A stretch of 64,000 bases of DNA from JBEKTW01 sp963727845 (GTDB taxonomy: Bacteria; Bacteroidota; Ignavibacteria; UBA10030; SZUA-254), in contig CAVSHI010000006.1 in the NCBI GenBank assembly GCA_963727845.1, forward strand, positions 310,001 to 374,000, written 5' to 3'. Made by a program: the position numbers and the translations under genes. Below are positions 37,517 through 48,500 of the stretch, one piece after another (the stretch's first letter is position 1; each line of letters opens with the position of its first letter). The notes under the pieces are model-generated. The model was not told the origin of the DNA, searched no databases, and worked only from the letters and a program-made list of their open reading frames with translations.

Positions 37517-39626
37517 CTATCGATAGAACACATCACGGTTGTCGACGATTTCAGCGGATTTCTTGAGCTGGTCCAACCATTCCGTGAAGAAACGATTCCG
37601 TTCGTCTCTCAACAACTGGGCGCGCAGGAGTTCCTTCTGTGCGTTGTACAGAGTGGAATCAAACGACGACTTGCTGATCAAACGGATGATGTAGTAACCG
37701 CGCGAGCTCTCAATCGGTTTGGACGTCTCTCCGCCATTCAGGCTCGAAATTCCTCCAATAAAGCCCAGGTCGCGGCCTACACCCGGGATCGTTCCGCTCA
37801 GCGTGAACGGTGTGGATTTTTGAACGATGATTTGTCCGTTGCGTGCTGCGAGCGCTGCCAGACTGTCCCCCGGTTTAAGCGATTGCCGGAGCTGTAAGGC
37901 AAGCGCCTTCACTTTCTCCATCTTCTTCTCGCGTCGTACGCGCGACTCCAGGGCTGTTTTGACCTCGTCGAACGGTTGCACGCCGGCATCCTTCACGTCA
38001 GAGATCATGAAGACGCCATTTCCGTTGGTAATCGAGATGACCTCGGAGATACTGCCCACTTTGCCGTTGAAAGCGAACTTGTTAAGTGCGTTATTCAAGC
38101 CGATGCCGGGAATGACGGCATTTTTCTGAAATGCCGGAGTCTCGCCAACGGTATAATTCTGTCCCTGGGCTTCTTTCACGAAATCTCCGTGCTTCGCAAG
38201 GTACTGAAAATCCTGCGACTGCTGATTGAGGTCATCGCGGGTTTGTCCGCTGACCTTCACGCTGATACGGATGTCCGTGAATTTCGCTTCTCGGTTGTCG
38301 CGGGCGATGACCTTGATGATGTGATATCCGAACTGCGTGCGAACCGGACCGACAACTTGTCCGGGCCTGGTTTTGAAGGCAGCCTCTTCAAACGATTTCA
38401 CCATCCGGCCTTTTCCGAACCACCCCAGGTCTCCGCCGCGGACTGCGGAACTCACATCTTTCGAGTGCTGTCGTGCGAGTGCTGCGAAATCCTGGCCTTG
38501 CCTGGCAGAGGCCACCACGTCGCGGGCTTCTTTGAGCGCTCTCACACTATCATTGTTTTCAATTTGTATCAGGATATGGCTCGCATGGATGAATTCATCC
38601 TTGCCGGCTCGGAATTCTCCCACCTTGATCACATGAAAACCGTCGAAGTCTCTAAGGGGACCGATGATGTCTCCGGCCTTCGCCATAAAGACGGCATTTT
38701 CTTTATCCTGGGAGATTTCGCCGTGCTTGAAGAACGCGTCGGAAGGCGGTGCTTCGGAGTACGTCTTCGCCAGGTCCTGGAAGTCGGCTCCCCCCCGGGC
38801 GCGCTCTGCCACGTCGTCGAGTTCAGAACGTCACGGATTCGGTGTCGGCCCTGGAAGGGACTTCATTGAACAACACGTACTTGAGCTTCCGGCTGGCTTC
38901 GAATTTGAATTCTTCAGAGTGTTCGTTGTAGTAATGCCGGAGGTCGTCGTCGGTGACCTTCACTTCGTCGTCTTTCACGAGCTGGTTGGGCTCGAACAGG
39001 GCGAATTCTGCCTCGTACTTGGTATTCTGATCGTTGAATTTCTGCAGAACCTCGCTTTCAGGAACACGGAGGCCCGCGAGAATGATACTCTGCAATTTTT
39101 CCCGCTTGCGCTGTTTCCGCAGGATTGATTCAACCTGCAGCCAAGCTGCCTTGTTCTTGGGATTCTGGATGGCCGATTCATAGGCCTGGCGGTTGAACAC
39201 GCCGGTCGAGTCCGTGAATCTCTGTCGCAAGAAATCGGGGGGATTATCCCCGCGCACCCAATCCACAATTTCCTGGTCGGTGACGGCAATACCGAATTTT
39301 TGAATTTGCTCATCGAAGAGTTTCTCTTCAACGAGGTCGTTCCAGACCTGGTCTCTTATTGTGCGGAGCTGGTTTTCGTCCGGCTCGTTGTTGGTTTGCG
39401 CCTTCTGGTTTTCGGCGACCTGTTTCACCATCTCGGAAAAATCCTTGTAAAAAATCGGCTGGTCGTTGATGACGCCGATTTCTTGAGACTCCATCGAGGG
39501 CCCACCACGCCGTCTGCGACCCGTGATATCCATACCCCAATCGAGCACGATGTACACCACGAAAACACCAGCAAATATAGCAAAGACCGTCGAGAGACTC
39601 TCTCGTAATTTCGTCATTAAAGGCAT
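37517..39626 (-). CDS. PpiD/SurA-type periplasmic peptidyl-prolyl isomerase, frameshifted
   Basis: Membrane-anchored foldase for outer-membrane and secreted proteins. The start is MPLMTKLRESLSTVFAIFAGVFVVYIVLDW (or Met4), with one membrane helix near 12-30. A SurA-N-like chaperone region with VINDQPIFYKDFSEMV and WVRGDNPPDFLRQRF follows. The first frame stops at 38823. The rest continues in another frame from 38812, and skipping one base (TTC T|GAA) joins ESVTF to ELDDVAERARGGADF without loss. Parvulin signatures follow: one partial (AKTYSEAPPSDAFFKHGEI) and one full (IHASHILIQIEN, then LARQHSKDVSSAVRGGDLGWFGKGRMV and FGYHIIKV). The last 150 residues look like a third, divergent unit. The joined length is about 700, normal for PpiD. 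A promoter is visible at 39678-39706. Confidence 0.9.
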
Positions 39627-39677
39627 TTTGGCAGATTTCCTAAGCTAAGAAAAGGAGATTTGTTAGTTTAGCAAAGA

Positions 39678-39706
39678 AATATACGGGAAAAATAGGTGAG
39701 AAGCAA
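39678..39706 (-). promoter_or_regulatory. Candidate promoter of the PpiD-like gene
   Basis: On the minus strand TTGCTT (39706-39701), 17-base spacer, TATATT (39683-39678), some 50 bases upstream of the start codon. Confidence 0.5.
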
Positions 39707-39775
39707 TGGATTTTCGAATCCTTAGGCGAATTTCAAGTGAGAGCCGTCCGGTCCGGTTGCGGGAGGGAAATCCTC

Positions 39776-40948
39776 CTAAAACCACCGCCACAGCCAGTAC
39801 TTCTCGGCGACGACTTTCGCCCAGTGGTAGGTGACGCTCGGTTCGTGCATTTCGATTGTCGGGGCAGGGAGTTCATAGAAATTGCCGTGAATGTACCCGG
39901 CTTTCCCATTCCCCGTCTCCAGAAAACAGAACCCGGTGCCCGGGTATTCCTTCTTTGTGCCATGACCGAGGATTTCACAGGCTAGATTGTGTGCCACGAC
40001 TTCCGCTTGATTGAGCGCGAAAATGCCGGCTTTCGGAAGCGCAGAGCCGTCCTCGAGACGGACCGTCGCAACATCCCCGATTGCGTAAACGTTCGTGTGT
40101 CGGGTCTGCAAGCTGCGGGGATTGACGGGAATCCAGCCCGAACCATCAGTAAGGCCCGACGCACGAATGACATCGGGAGCGCGATGCGGAGGGACAACAA
40201 GGCAAAGGTCAAACTCGGCGAGCACACCGTTCTCAAATGTTAATTGCTTTTTGGCCGGGTCGATGCGTTTGATCTTGTGGCCCGGCTTGTAGAGAATACC
40301 TCGCTGCGCCAGGAGCGGGATGACATCCTTGCCCGCCTGCGTTCCGGTTGCGGCAAGTGGGAACGGTTCGGGTGTGTATATCCCGATCTCGTAGCCCTTC
40401 GCGCCCGCTCCGGGTTGGAATTTTTCCTTTCGGGAGAAAAATGACTCCAACAACAAGGCTGCCTCATAAGGAGCCGGCGGACACTTGTAAGGAAGACTCG
40501 CAACTACGATCGCTATTTTCCCTCCGCTGAATGTCCGTAGCGCTGAGTGAAGTCGTTGGGCTCCATCGAGAGTGTAGAAGGAATGAATCGATTCGCCCGC
40601 GTCTGCAAGGCCGTCTGACGCAAGCTCGGCGCCCAGAGCCACGACGAGATAGTCAAAGGCGATGGTCGAAGCGTCCGTTGTCACAGCGCGCCGGTCAAGG
40701 TCGATCTCGCGAACGACTGCATGCTGAATTTCGATGCCGTATTTACTTAGAAGCGAAAGGGGTTTCAGGATTGCCTCGGGCTTGCGCCAGCCCAGCATGA
40801 CCCAGAGGTACGAGGGGGGGAACGAGTGGACGGCTGCTTTTTCGACGATGACCACCCGGTGGTCTTTCCCGAGGTGGCTTCTTAATTCTCTCGCCGTCAC
40901 GATCCCGCCGATGCCGCCGCCGAGGATCACTATTGTCTTCTCGCTCAT
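39776..40948 (-). CDS. NAD(P)/FAD-dependent oxidoreductase, sulfide:quinone reductase-like
   Basis: Two-dinucleotide-binding flavoprotein of the SQR/FCSD/NDH-2 superfamily. FAD-binding GGGIGG at 10-15, then YLWVMLGWRKPEAIL as in SQR. A conserved-type cysteine sits in SLPYKCPPAPYEAALLL near residue 162, matching the second active cysteine of SQR. The second FAD motif is TNVYAIGDVATV near 285. The C-terminal part FCFLETGNGKAGYIHGNF and the aromatic tail KYWLWRWF could bind the membrane. The first SQR cysteine (in the 120-130 region) is absent, so the enzyme may be a SQR-like relative with another acceptor or substrate. It is divergent from thrC and upstream of the PpiD gene. Confidence 0.82.
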   Translation of the reverse strand: MSEKTIVILGGGIGGIVTARELRSHLGKDHRVVIVEKAAVHSFPPSYLWVMLGWRKPEAILKPLSLLSKYGIEIQHAVVREIDLDRRAVTTDASTIAFDYLVVALGAELASDGLADAGESIHSFYTLDGAQRLHSALRTFSGGKIAIVVASLPYKCPPAPYEAALLLESFFSRKEKFQPGAGAKGYEIGIYTPEPFPLAATGTQAGKDVIPLLAQRGILYKPGHKIKRIDPAKKQLTFENGVLAEFDLCLVVPPHRAPDVIRASGLTDGSGWIPVNPRSLQTRHTNVYAIGDVATVRLEDGSALPKAGIFALNQAEVVAHNLACEILGHGTKKEYPGTGFCFLETGNGKAGYIHGNFYELPAPTIEMHEPSVTYHWAKVVAEKYWLWRWF

Positions 40949-40999
40949 ATGGGGAATTTACAAAAATATTTCAAAAAAGTCGAATGCTGCATCGCTCGG

Positions 41000-41028
41000 T
41001 TGACTCACAGTTGTTTGATTCCTAATCA
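41000..41028 (+). promoter_or_regulatory. Candidate thrC promoter
   Basis: TTGACT (41000-41005), 17-base spacer, TAATCA (41023-41028), about 60 bases upstream of the thrC start codon. The -10 box is weak. Confidence 0.35.
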
Positions 41029-41090
41029 GCCACAGAGTATATTGCTTTGTGTAAGGTCAGCGAATAAGTGAAGAATTCAAAGGATATCAC

Positions 41091-42275
41091 ATGAGCCGTA
41101 CTTTTTTTTCTCATCTCCGGTGCAGTCAATGCGACCGGACGTATGATCCGGTCAAAGTCCAAACCGTGTGCGGACAATGCAACAAGACTCTGCTTGCGGT
41201 ATACGATCTTGCATCTGCGAAAAATGCTCTTTCCATCCGCCAATTTTCAACACGGGAGAAGAGTCTCTGGCGTTACCGGGAGTTGCTCCCGGTTTTTGAT
41301 GATACGTTCATCGTTTCTCTCGGTGAAGGGTGGACTCCGGTTCTCCACGCCACGTCCCTGGGGAAACGATTGGGTCTGCGGCATCTTTTCATCAAAGATG
41401 AAAGCCTGAATCCCACGGGGTCGTTCAAGGCGCGGGGGCTGTGCATGGCAGTTTCGAAGTCAAAAGAACTGGGGATTGCAGAAGTCGCGATGCCGTCCGC
41501 AGGCAATGCCGGAGGTGCCCTGGCAGCATATGCCGCGAAGGCCGGCGTGAAGGCGCATGTTTTTGTTCCGGACGATACGCCCGTCATCAACGTCAGGGAA
41601 ACGAGACTGTATGGCGCGGAAGTGTATATGGTTGCCGGTGTGATCAGCGACGCCGGGAAAAAAATGAATGAAATGCGGCAGGGGAAAAACTGGTTCGATA
41701 TGTCCACAATGAAGGAGCCGTACCGGCTCGAGGGGAAGAAAACGCTCGGCTATGAATTGGCTGAACAGTTCGACTGGAAGCTCCCCGATGTCATCGTCTA
41801 CCCGACCGGTGGAGGTACCGGGCTCATCGGGATGTGGAAGGCCTTCCGGGAAATGGAAGAGCTCGGATGGATCACCGGGAAGAAACCGAGAATGGTTGTT
41901 GTCCAGGCGGCAGGGTGCGCGCCAATTGTCAGAGCATTCGAGAACGGAAGGAAAGCATCGGAATTTTGGGACAATTCCGCCACTCTCGCCTCCGGGCTGC
42001 GCGTGCCGAAGGCCTTTGCCGATGAATTGATCCTCTCCGCGGTCTATGAGAGTGGGGGGACGGCTGTTTCTGTGAACGACGATGAGCTCCTTGCCGACAT
42101 GAAACTGGTCGCCCGCGAGGAGGGATTGCTGGTTTGTCCCGAGGGAGCCGCCACCGTTTCCGCTGTGCGTCATCTCTTGAAGAACGGCTTCGTCCGGGAG
42201 GATGAGAATGTTGTCGCTTTCAACACCGGCTCGGGGTACAAGTATGTGGAAGTCCTGGAACAGCTGGGGAAGTAA
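41091..42275 (+). CDS. thrC: Threonine synthase with N-terminal zinc ribbon
   Basis: PLP enzyme that converts O-phosphohomoserine to threonine. The first 35 residues carry two CxxC pairs (C11, C14, C27, C30), a zinc ribbon seen in the archaeal and some bacterial threonine synthases. SLGEGWTP (75-81) is the usual N-terminal substrate loop. The PLP lysine is K111 in NPTGSFKARG. The phosphate-binding or cofactor loop is in PTGGGTGLIG, with SAGNAGGALAAYAA before it. The length of 394 residues is normal for the short (class II) type. It stands alone between divergent SQR and the next cassette. Confidence 0.93.
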   Translation: MSRTFFSHLRCSQCDRTYDPVKVQTVCGQCNKTLLAVYDLASAKNALSIRQFSTREKSLWRYRELLPVFDDTFIVSLGEGWTPVLHATSLGKRLGLRHLFIKDESLNPTGSFKARGLCMAVSKSKELGIAEVAMPSAGNAGGALAAYAAKAGVKAHVFVPDDTPVINVRETRLYGAEVYMVAGVISDAGKKMNEMRQGKNWFDMSTMKEPYRLEGKKTLGYELAEQFDWKLPDVIVYPTGGGTGLIGMWKAFREMEELGWITGKKPRMVVVQAAGCAPIVRAFENGRKASEFWDNSATLASGLRVPKAFADELILSAVYESGGTAVSVNDDELLADMKLVAREEGLLVCPEGAATVSAVRHLLKNGFVREDENVVAFNTGSGYKYVEVLEQLGK

Positions 42276-42333
42276 CGAATATCCCTCTTTCTAATTCTGG
42301 AACTCCGTATTTTCGTGTTTATCAAAATATAAC

Positions 42334-42362
42334 TTGACATTAAAACAAAAAGGTCTTAGATT
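42334..42362 (+). promoter_or_regulatory. Promoter of the 42737 cassette
   Basis: TTGACA (42334-42339), 17-base spacer, TAGATT (42357-42362). It would give a leader of about 370 bases before the ATG at 42737; the stretch 42363-42736 shows no recognisable RNA element or gene. Confidence 0.65.
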
Positions 42363-42736
42363 CGCGTAGAAGGGTTTATCAGCGCCAGTGACGCATCTGT
42401 TTCGTTGTCAAGACGTTGTTGCGATTATGCCTCCTCAATCTGACTGAGGGAATTGACTTGAGTTACGAGTGCATCAATGATTGTTTTCTCAGGCGCACAT
42501 TCACATCACGCTCCAGCTTGTTCTTTCCAGCAAATTGTAATCTTTCAGATTTCTTCAATGAGCACTTGTATGAAATAGCGACCGCGTCCCTGCAACACGG
42601 CTGTTTCATGATCGTGCTGTAGTATCGCGGCAAGCGACCATCGGGATCAACGCAAGACTCGTATTGGAGAAGTTGAATGCGTCGAATCTATGTTTGGCTG
42701 CAGAATTTGAAGAATCATTTGCAAAGGGAAACAGCG

Positions 42737-45595
42737 ATGCGTAGAAATCTTACTCTCATCTTTGGAATGGTTGCCGCAACTTTTTATCTGTCCACTACAC
42801 CCGATCTACTCGGGCAGGTCACAATCAAGGAAAAACTTACCATAACGCCTCGACCTAAGGATGCAAAAACCAAGATCCCCCTAATAGGCGGCGGTGGTGG
42901 TGGCGGTGGTGTACCCTGTCCTGTTCCCGTTGTCGCCATGGTTCCACACGAGGATTACTGGGGAAACAAAGTAAACGGGCGCGACCCCGATGGGATAATC
43001 TGGACGTATAGCGGAAAGTTCGTAGGATATGATAACCCTGGCATCATCTACAAGATTTTTGGTGGAATAGTGAGTTTTAGATACTGGATAGACATGGGAG
43101 TAGATAGTCTCATTCCTCCCGACACAATGGTATACTACATCGGTGCGAGCGAAGGAATGCACGTCTGGATTAACGACCAGGAAGTTCTCGATTATGATTT
43201 TTTTGCGAACAATCAAGTGCTCTTGGATACCACGAACCAGGGGATTGACATAACGCCGTATGTACATCCTGATACCAATACATTCTTAGTGACGCTTTAC
43301 AATCATGACAACTGTATGGCTCCTGGAGAACAGAATGCTCTTCCATATTGCGCCTGGATATCTCCGCTGAAAATAGAAGCTCTCAATGTGCCTTGGCAAT
43401 TGAATGTGGGCGCAGAACCTTGTTACTTGCGGGTAGGTAGCGCGGATGAAGCACTGATAACAGCCGATGCGATGGATCAATGCTATAATCAGTATGCTCT
43501 TGATGATACGATGCATGTAATCTTGACCGCACTCACTCTGACAGGCGATGAAAACAATCAGTTCGATCCCGACCACAGCTACGGAATATTCGTGGATCTT
43601 CAGGGAGACACCTTGCTTCCGGTTGACAGTACCACGTATGGTGAGATAAGATTAGGCCATGTGGGATTCATTCCGAATGGTGAGATTCCCCCAAAGGGGA
43701 TCACCGGCATCATGATCAATTTGGATGTCAGGATAGATCCCGAGATCAGTGGTCTCTGCTACGTTTTCGTTATGAACCTGCGCACGACTTTTTGTCCCCC
43801 CGAGTTATCGACAGGAGATACGACGGATATCATCTTAAAACTTGTCGGTCCGAATTGCGACTCGGCATATTCATTCCGGGACGAGGTGGCTTTCAGCGTT
43901 TCTTTTGCAAATGATAGTGATCAAATCTTCGGAAATCTAATGAACCCCTGTACGGGTGAGCTATCGTCTTCCTTATCATGCGTTCCGGAAGGCTTCAAAT
44001 ACGTAGCCTCCCCTGATACGGCTCCCTTGGATGGACATCTGATCGAATTCAACATTGTGCCGATGGGGTGCGCTAATTGGTGTGTACCGTGTCAGATCCC
44101 AACAGGAGGAGCAAAGGCGAAATCCAAGTCATTCTCCGATTCTGCCCCATCAGTCGGACCGCCTTCAAAGGATCGGCGCTTCACGCCGACAATCATCAAA
44201 AAGCCAAAGCCACATCCACGGAAGATAACTGATATTCCTTCGTGTGGAATTATCAGTGGAAAAGTGAAGCAAACAAAACCCGAAATTCTATTAGGTGAAA
44301 CAAAGTACTATGAAGCAATTCTGTGCGCCGAATCGGGAACTCCGAAATTAACAATTGTGGAAGTAACGCCGCCTTATGGGACCGAACCTAAGGTTACTCC
44401 AGATGCTATCCATGCCGACGTTTGGGGATCTTCTCCCGTTTCATGGGAATCAGGTGATAAAATAGGTGTGTACTGGGAAAAGAAGTTTCCGGTCTGGTCA
44501 AGAGGGACATTTGTTCAGATGAAGGATTTTTCAGAAGGGGAATACAATTTGGGTCTAGTACGATTGATTGGTCGCTATTTTGACGCCACTGGGAACACTA
44601 AATATAAAGTAAATCTGACCGCAATCGATCCGATAAGTGGATCCAGGGGCGCAATAACTATCGAAGTGAAGAAACCCGCAACTCTGGGAACATCTTTTAA
44701 CCAAGCTTACACCACGAGCAGCTTTGACTCTATCAATATTGATGACTTCATCATCCGTAAAGCGGGTGCCACGGGGATACCTCCGCAGTTTCTCAAGGGA
44801 CAAATGGAGCAGGAGAGCAATTTGACAGATGGCTTTTTTTGGCCCACTTATCGGTACGAACCATGGCGGGACGAAGACTTCAGATATCATAATAAACTCG
44901 AATATGTAGTAGCCTACGAGCAAAGTCCATTCTGGGTCTCGGGTTCGGGGATGGATCCCAATAACGTTCCTTCGAATGACAAGAACGTGCTGCCGATCAC
45001 TTATCCAAGGTCTCCGAAAACCATTGGAAATTATGTTGCCGACAATATTGGGGAATATCTAAGAGGCGGTCGGCCAGATACTGCTGCATTTTTTGGCGGG
45101 TCCGAAGCTCGCAGTTTAACGGGATGTTATAACGATGCCTTTATCAAATATGCGGGGATCAGCATATATAATAGTACATTCGAAAGCACAAAGACCGCCG
45201 CTGACAATGCGATGGCGTTAGAAATCCGCACTTTCTATGATGACTGGGCTCAAACAAGAAAGGCAGCATCGTACGGTTACTGGCAAATGTTATATACTAC
45301 AGCCATAGGGTGTGGATATCCGCGAAGCCCACAGGATCAAACCGACATCCCCGAAAGATTAGAAAATCAAGACATTCTTTTTCCCTGTATTGCGGAAAAA
45401 CTGATTTCAAGCATTAACACATCCCTTGATGCATCTGATTTCACCGATTCTACTTGGCAAGAAGGCTTTGAGTACGGTTGGCGAGAGGCTTTTCGTGTGT
45501 ATCATGGAGATTCGCCGAGGGTGTATGGCTATTCAACTGCAGTATTCAAAAAATCAATGAATTTTCTTCCGATAACACAACAGGCCCGACCATGA
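42737..45595 (+). CDS. Large secreted protein with C-terminal lysozyme-like domain (952 aa)
   Basis: The start at 42737 (MRRNLTLIFGMVAATFYLSTTPDLLGQ) gives a signal peptide with AAAGGGA ahead; an upstream in-frame ATG is ignored. A glycine run (IGGGGGGGGVPCP) is followed by a long beta-rich region with scattered cysteines and an RKPKPHPRK-like basic linker near residue 490. From about residue 690 the sequence turns helical with GIPPQFLKGQMEQESNL and later ASYGYWQMLYTTA and REAFRVYHGDSPRVYGY. This order (catalytic Glu-Ser, then G-x-x-Q, then a Tyr-rich end) resembles lytic transglycosylase/lysozyme folds. That is my inference and needs a structure comparison. There is no T9SS signal. The stop overlaps the next start codon (ATGA). 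By eye, base use is more AT-rich than the flanking genes. Confidence 0.72.
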   Translation: MRRNLTLIFGMVAATFYLSTTPDLLGQVTIKEKLTITPRPKDAKTKIPLIGGGGGGGGVPCPVPVVAMVPHEDYWGNKVNGRDPDGIIWTYSGKFVGYDNPGIIYKIFGGIVSFRYWIDMGVDSLIPPDTMVYYIGASEGMHVWINDQEVLDYDFFANNQVLLDTTNQGIDITPYVHPDTNTFLVTLYNHDNCMAPGEQNALPYCAWISPLKIEALNVPWQLNVGAEPCYLRVGSADEALITADAMDQCYNQYALDDTMHVILTALTLTGDENNQFDPDHSYGIFVDLQGDTLLPVDSTTYGEIRLGHVGFIPNGEIPPKGITGIMINLDVRIDPEISGLCYVFVMNLRTTFCPPELSTGDTTDIILKLVGPNCDSAYSFRDEVAFSVSFANDSDQIFGNLMNPCTGELSSSLSCVPEGFKYVASPDTAPLDGHLIEFNIVPMGCANWCVPCQIPTGGAKAKSKSFSDSAPSVGPPSKDRRFTPTIIKKPKPHPRKITDIPSCGIISGKVKQTKPEILLGETKYYEAILCAESGTPKLTIVEVTPPYGTEPKVTPDAIHADVWGSSPVSWESGDKIGVYWEKKFPVWSRGTFVQMKDFSEGEYNLGLVRLIGRYFDATGNTKYKVNLTAIDPISGSRGAITIEVKKPATLGTSFNQAYTTSSFDSINIDDFIIRKAGATGIPPQFLKGQMEQESNLTDGFFWPTYRYEPWRDEDFRYHNKLEYVVAYEQSPFWVSGSGMDPNNVPSNDKNVLPITYPRSPKTIGNYVADNIGEYLRGGRPDTAAFFGGSEARSLTGCYNDAFIKYAGISIYNSTFESTKTAADNAMALEIRTFYDDWAQTRKAASYGYWQMLYTTAIGCGYPRSPQDQTDIPERLENQDILFPCIAEKLISSINTSLDASDFTDSTWQEGFEYGWREAFRVYHGDSPRVYGYSTAVFKKSMNFLPITQQARP

Positions 45596-48500
45596 AAACA
45601 ATTTCTTTCTGTCTATTGGTGATTTTCGGCCGCATTTTAGCATACAGCCAAATCCAACCTGCTTACGAGGATTCTGTAATTGCTCAACTGGAACCCATAG
45701 TCAAGAGTCAATTTGGGAATCGATATTCTGTAGACGTTGAGGTGTTTGATTCACTTGTCGGAAGATCTCAGACGAGAGAATCGGTAGCAGACCCATACGG
45801 CACCCTTCAACATTGTGTATTCTTCTACGCACACACGAGCCTCCCTACCGTTCGATAGCGCATTCGTGGGCATGTATAAGAATGGATCAATAATCTGGAA
45901 CAGCGATCCCATAATAGGTGGAGTTCCGATGCAGCTATTTGGCGCTCAAGACATTAACAAGGATGGAACTGTGGATCTGATGACAACATGGTATGATCCG
46001 TCAAGCATGCTCAGTATAAGGGCACAACAAATGTGGATCTTTAGCTGGAACGGATCGGCAGGCTCAATCATAAATGCAGTCGACACCGTGAGCCGGAGAA
46101 ATCACTGGTGTGCATCACGGGTTTTCGGATATGACGGATTTTCATTGATTGATATGAACGGGAACGGCATTATGGTTCTTCAGAGCCAGATTCCCAATTG
46201 GGATGACAGCGGGGATTCAACAGTATTTTATTCATGGAATGGATCGTTATACGGAAATTGGCCCTCAACTCCCTCGGTAGCGCCGGAAACATTTCTTCCC
46301 GCAAACCTGTTGATTGTCAACCTCACAGCCGCGGTCTCTCCAGATAGTGGCAGATTCCGTTACTCTTACCGACTGACTGATAGCAGTTCGAGCGAACAAT
46401 CAATCGACCACTTCTATTTGACCGATGTACGATCTGTTTGTTTATCTCTTCAGCCAGAGCACTGGGATTTTATTGCCTGGACCGATACTCCAGTCGTCGG
46501 GTGGACCGCCATGCCTGGATTTGCCCAGTTGAACCGACCTGGACAAACGAACGACAGCTTGGCATTGGTGTGTGCGGGCCTACCCTCAATCGTGTCATTT
46601 TTCATACAGGGTCAGAGATTGCTACCCACCGCACTGTCTACGATTACCCCAAACGATATTCGTAATGATCTTTTCAGCAATTCTATTCATGGCAAAACCA
46701 TCGTTCCAAATGACCCGCCATCGCAGCTGGATGGTTTGGATTTCATCGACACAATGCAGTCCTACATTATCCAATCCCGCTTGCTAGGATGGATTACTAG
46801 TCAACCGATAGCAGAGAAGTACACAACCTCCTATGACTCCGTGAAAGCACGGCTTTTAAGAAATGACATTGCTTCAGTTCGATCCAAATTGCAAAGCGTC
46901 ATGCAAAATGCTGTAACCGACAGCAGCAGCTCGCTGTCGAGCGAGGCCTTTGCGTTGATCTATTACAATACTCAGTATCTCATAGCACAACTGCCAGCTG
47001 GGCCAACTACATTCACGATCACGGCATCAGCTGGACCGAACGGGACGATCATCCCGTTAGGAGACATGGCAGTGAGTGCCGGCGACAGTGTTCGATACAG
47101 GATTATTCCGAATACGGGATATCACGTTTCAGGAGTGTTTATCGAGAACGCAGACACATCTGCCGGCACAGACTCGACGTACACCTTTAGGAGTGTGAGT
47201 GCCAATCATCTGATCAGCGCATTTTTCGCCATCGATCAGTACCAATTGACCGTCAACTCTTTGCCACAATCAGGAGGGACTAATCATCCGAATGGATCGG
47301 CTATGTACGACAGCAATACTGTGGTCAGTGATACGGCAGTTCCCAATGCAAACTATCGCTTTGGCCATTGGAGTGGGGACATTTCCACGTCGGACAGCTT
47401 TGTCAATCCTATCAACGTGACAATGAACAGGGCGAAGAACATTACAGCGAACTTTGTCGCCACAGTTCAGGACACGGTCGGAACAAGTCCTCCGGGGTTA
47501 TCATTTTCAGTAGATGGAAATTCACCGCCATCGACTCAAGTTTACACCTGGGATCTGGGCTCAGTCCATACGTTGGGGACGACCCGGACACAGGTTGGAG
47601 GAACTGGTCGGCAATTCATTTGGACGGGATGGAGCGACGCAGGAGATTCAATTCACTCGATAACAGCCAGCACAAGCAGAAGCTATACCGCTACGTTCAA
47701 GACGCAATTCCAATTCACTTCTTCTTCGAGCCCTGATACGACTAAAGGGATCACCTCCGCACAGGGTACGGCTTGGTTTGACAGCACATACGCCGTCTCG
47801 GACACTGCGAAACCAAAAGCATGCAACCACTTCGTGAATTGGACGGGTGACACGGCCAGTAGTTCAAATCCCATTACTATCACATTGTACATAAACGAGC
47901 ACCTGACGGCCAACTTTGTGGTGAACGTTGATACGATCATTGCGTCCGCTGGATGGAGTGGCATCATCAGCCCATCGGGCACCGTTGCAGTAAACTGTGG
48001 TTCAAACCAACAATTTACAGTTACACCGAATAGTTGTTATCGTATAGACAGTGTTATTGTGGACGGGGTGAAGAAAGATTCTACGACGAGCTATACGTTC
48101 ACCAATGTCACGTCAAACCATTCGATCAGAGCTGTCTTTGTCGTAAAGAAAGACACGATAATGGCATCGGTGGATGATGAAAACCAATGGGGAACGATTA
48201 GTCCGTCAGGCAAAGTTATAGACACATGTCGTGCGAATCAGACGTTCACGTTTACTCCCAATACTTGTTACGGTGTCAGTCAGGTTGTGGTCGATGGCGT
48301 GAACATGGGGTCCATAACCACCTACACATTTACCAACATCGATTCAAATCACACAATCGTGGTATCTTTTTCTCGTCTTTCGTACTGGATTAATGCGGAG
48401 GCCGGCTCGGGCGGGACGATCAGCCCTAGCGGCAAATACGGTGTGAGCTGCGGAGCCAATCAGACCTTTACGATCACGCCCAATACCGGATTCAACATCA

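Noticed and set aside
42416..42622. 68-codon frame in the leader of the 42737 gene
   Set aside because: No codon bias, no start signal and an unusual composition; treated as leader RNA.
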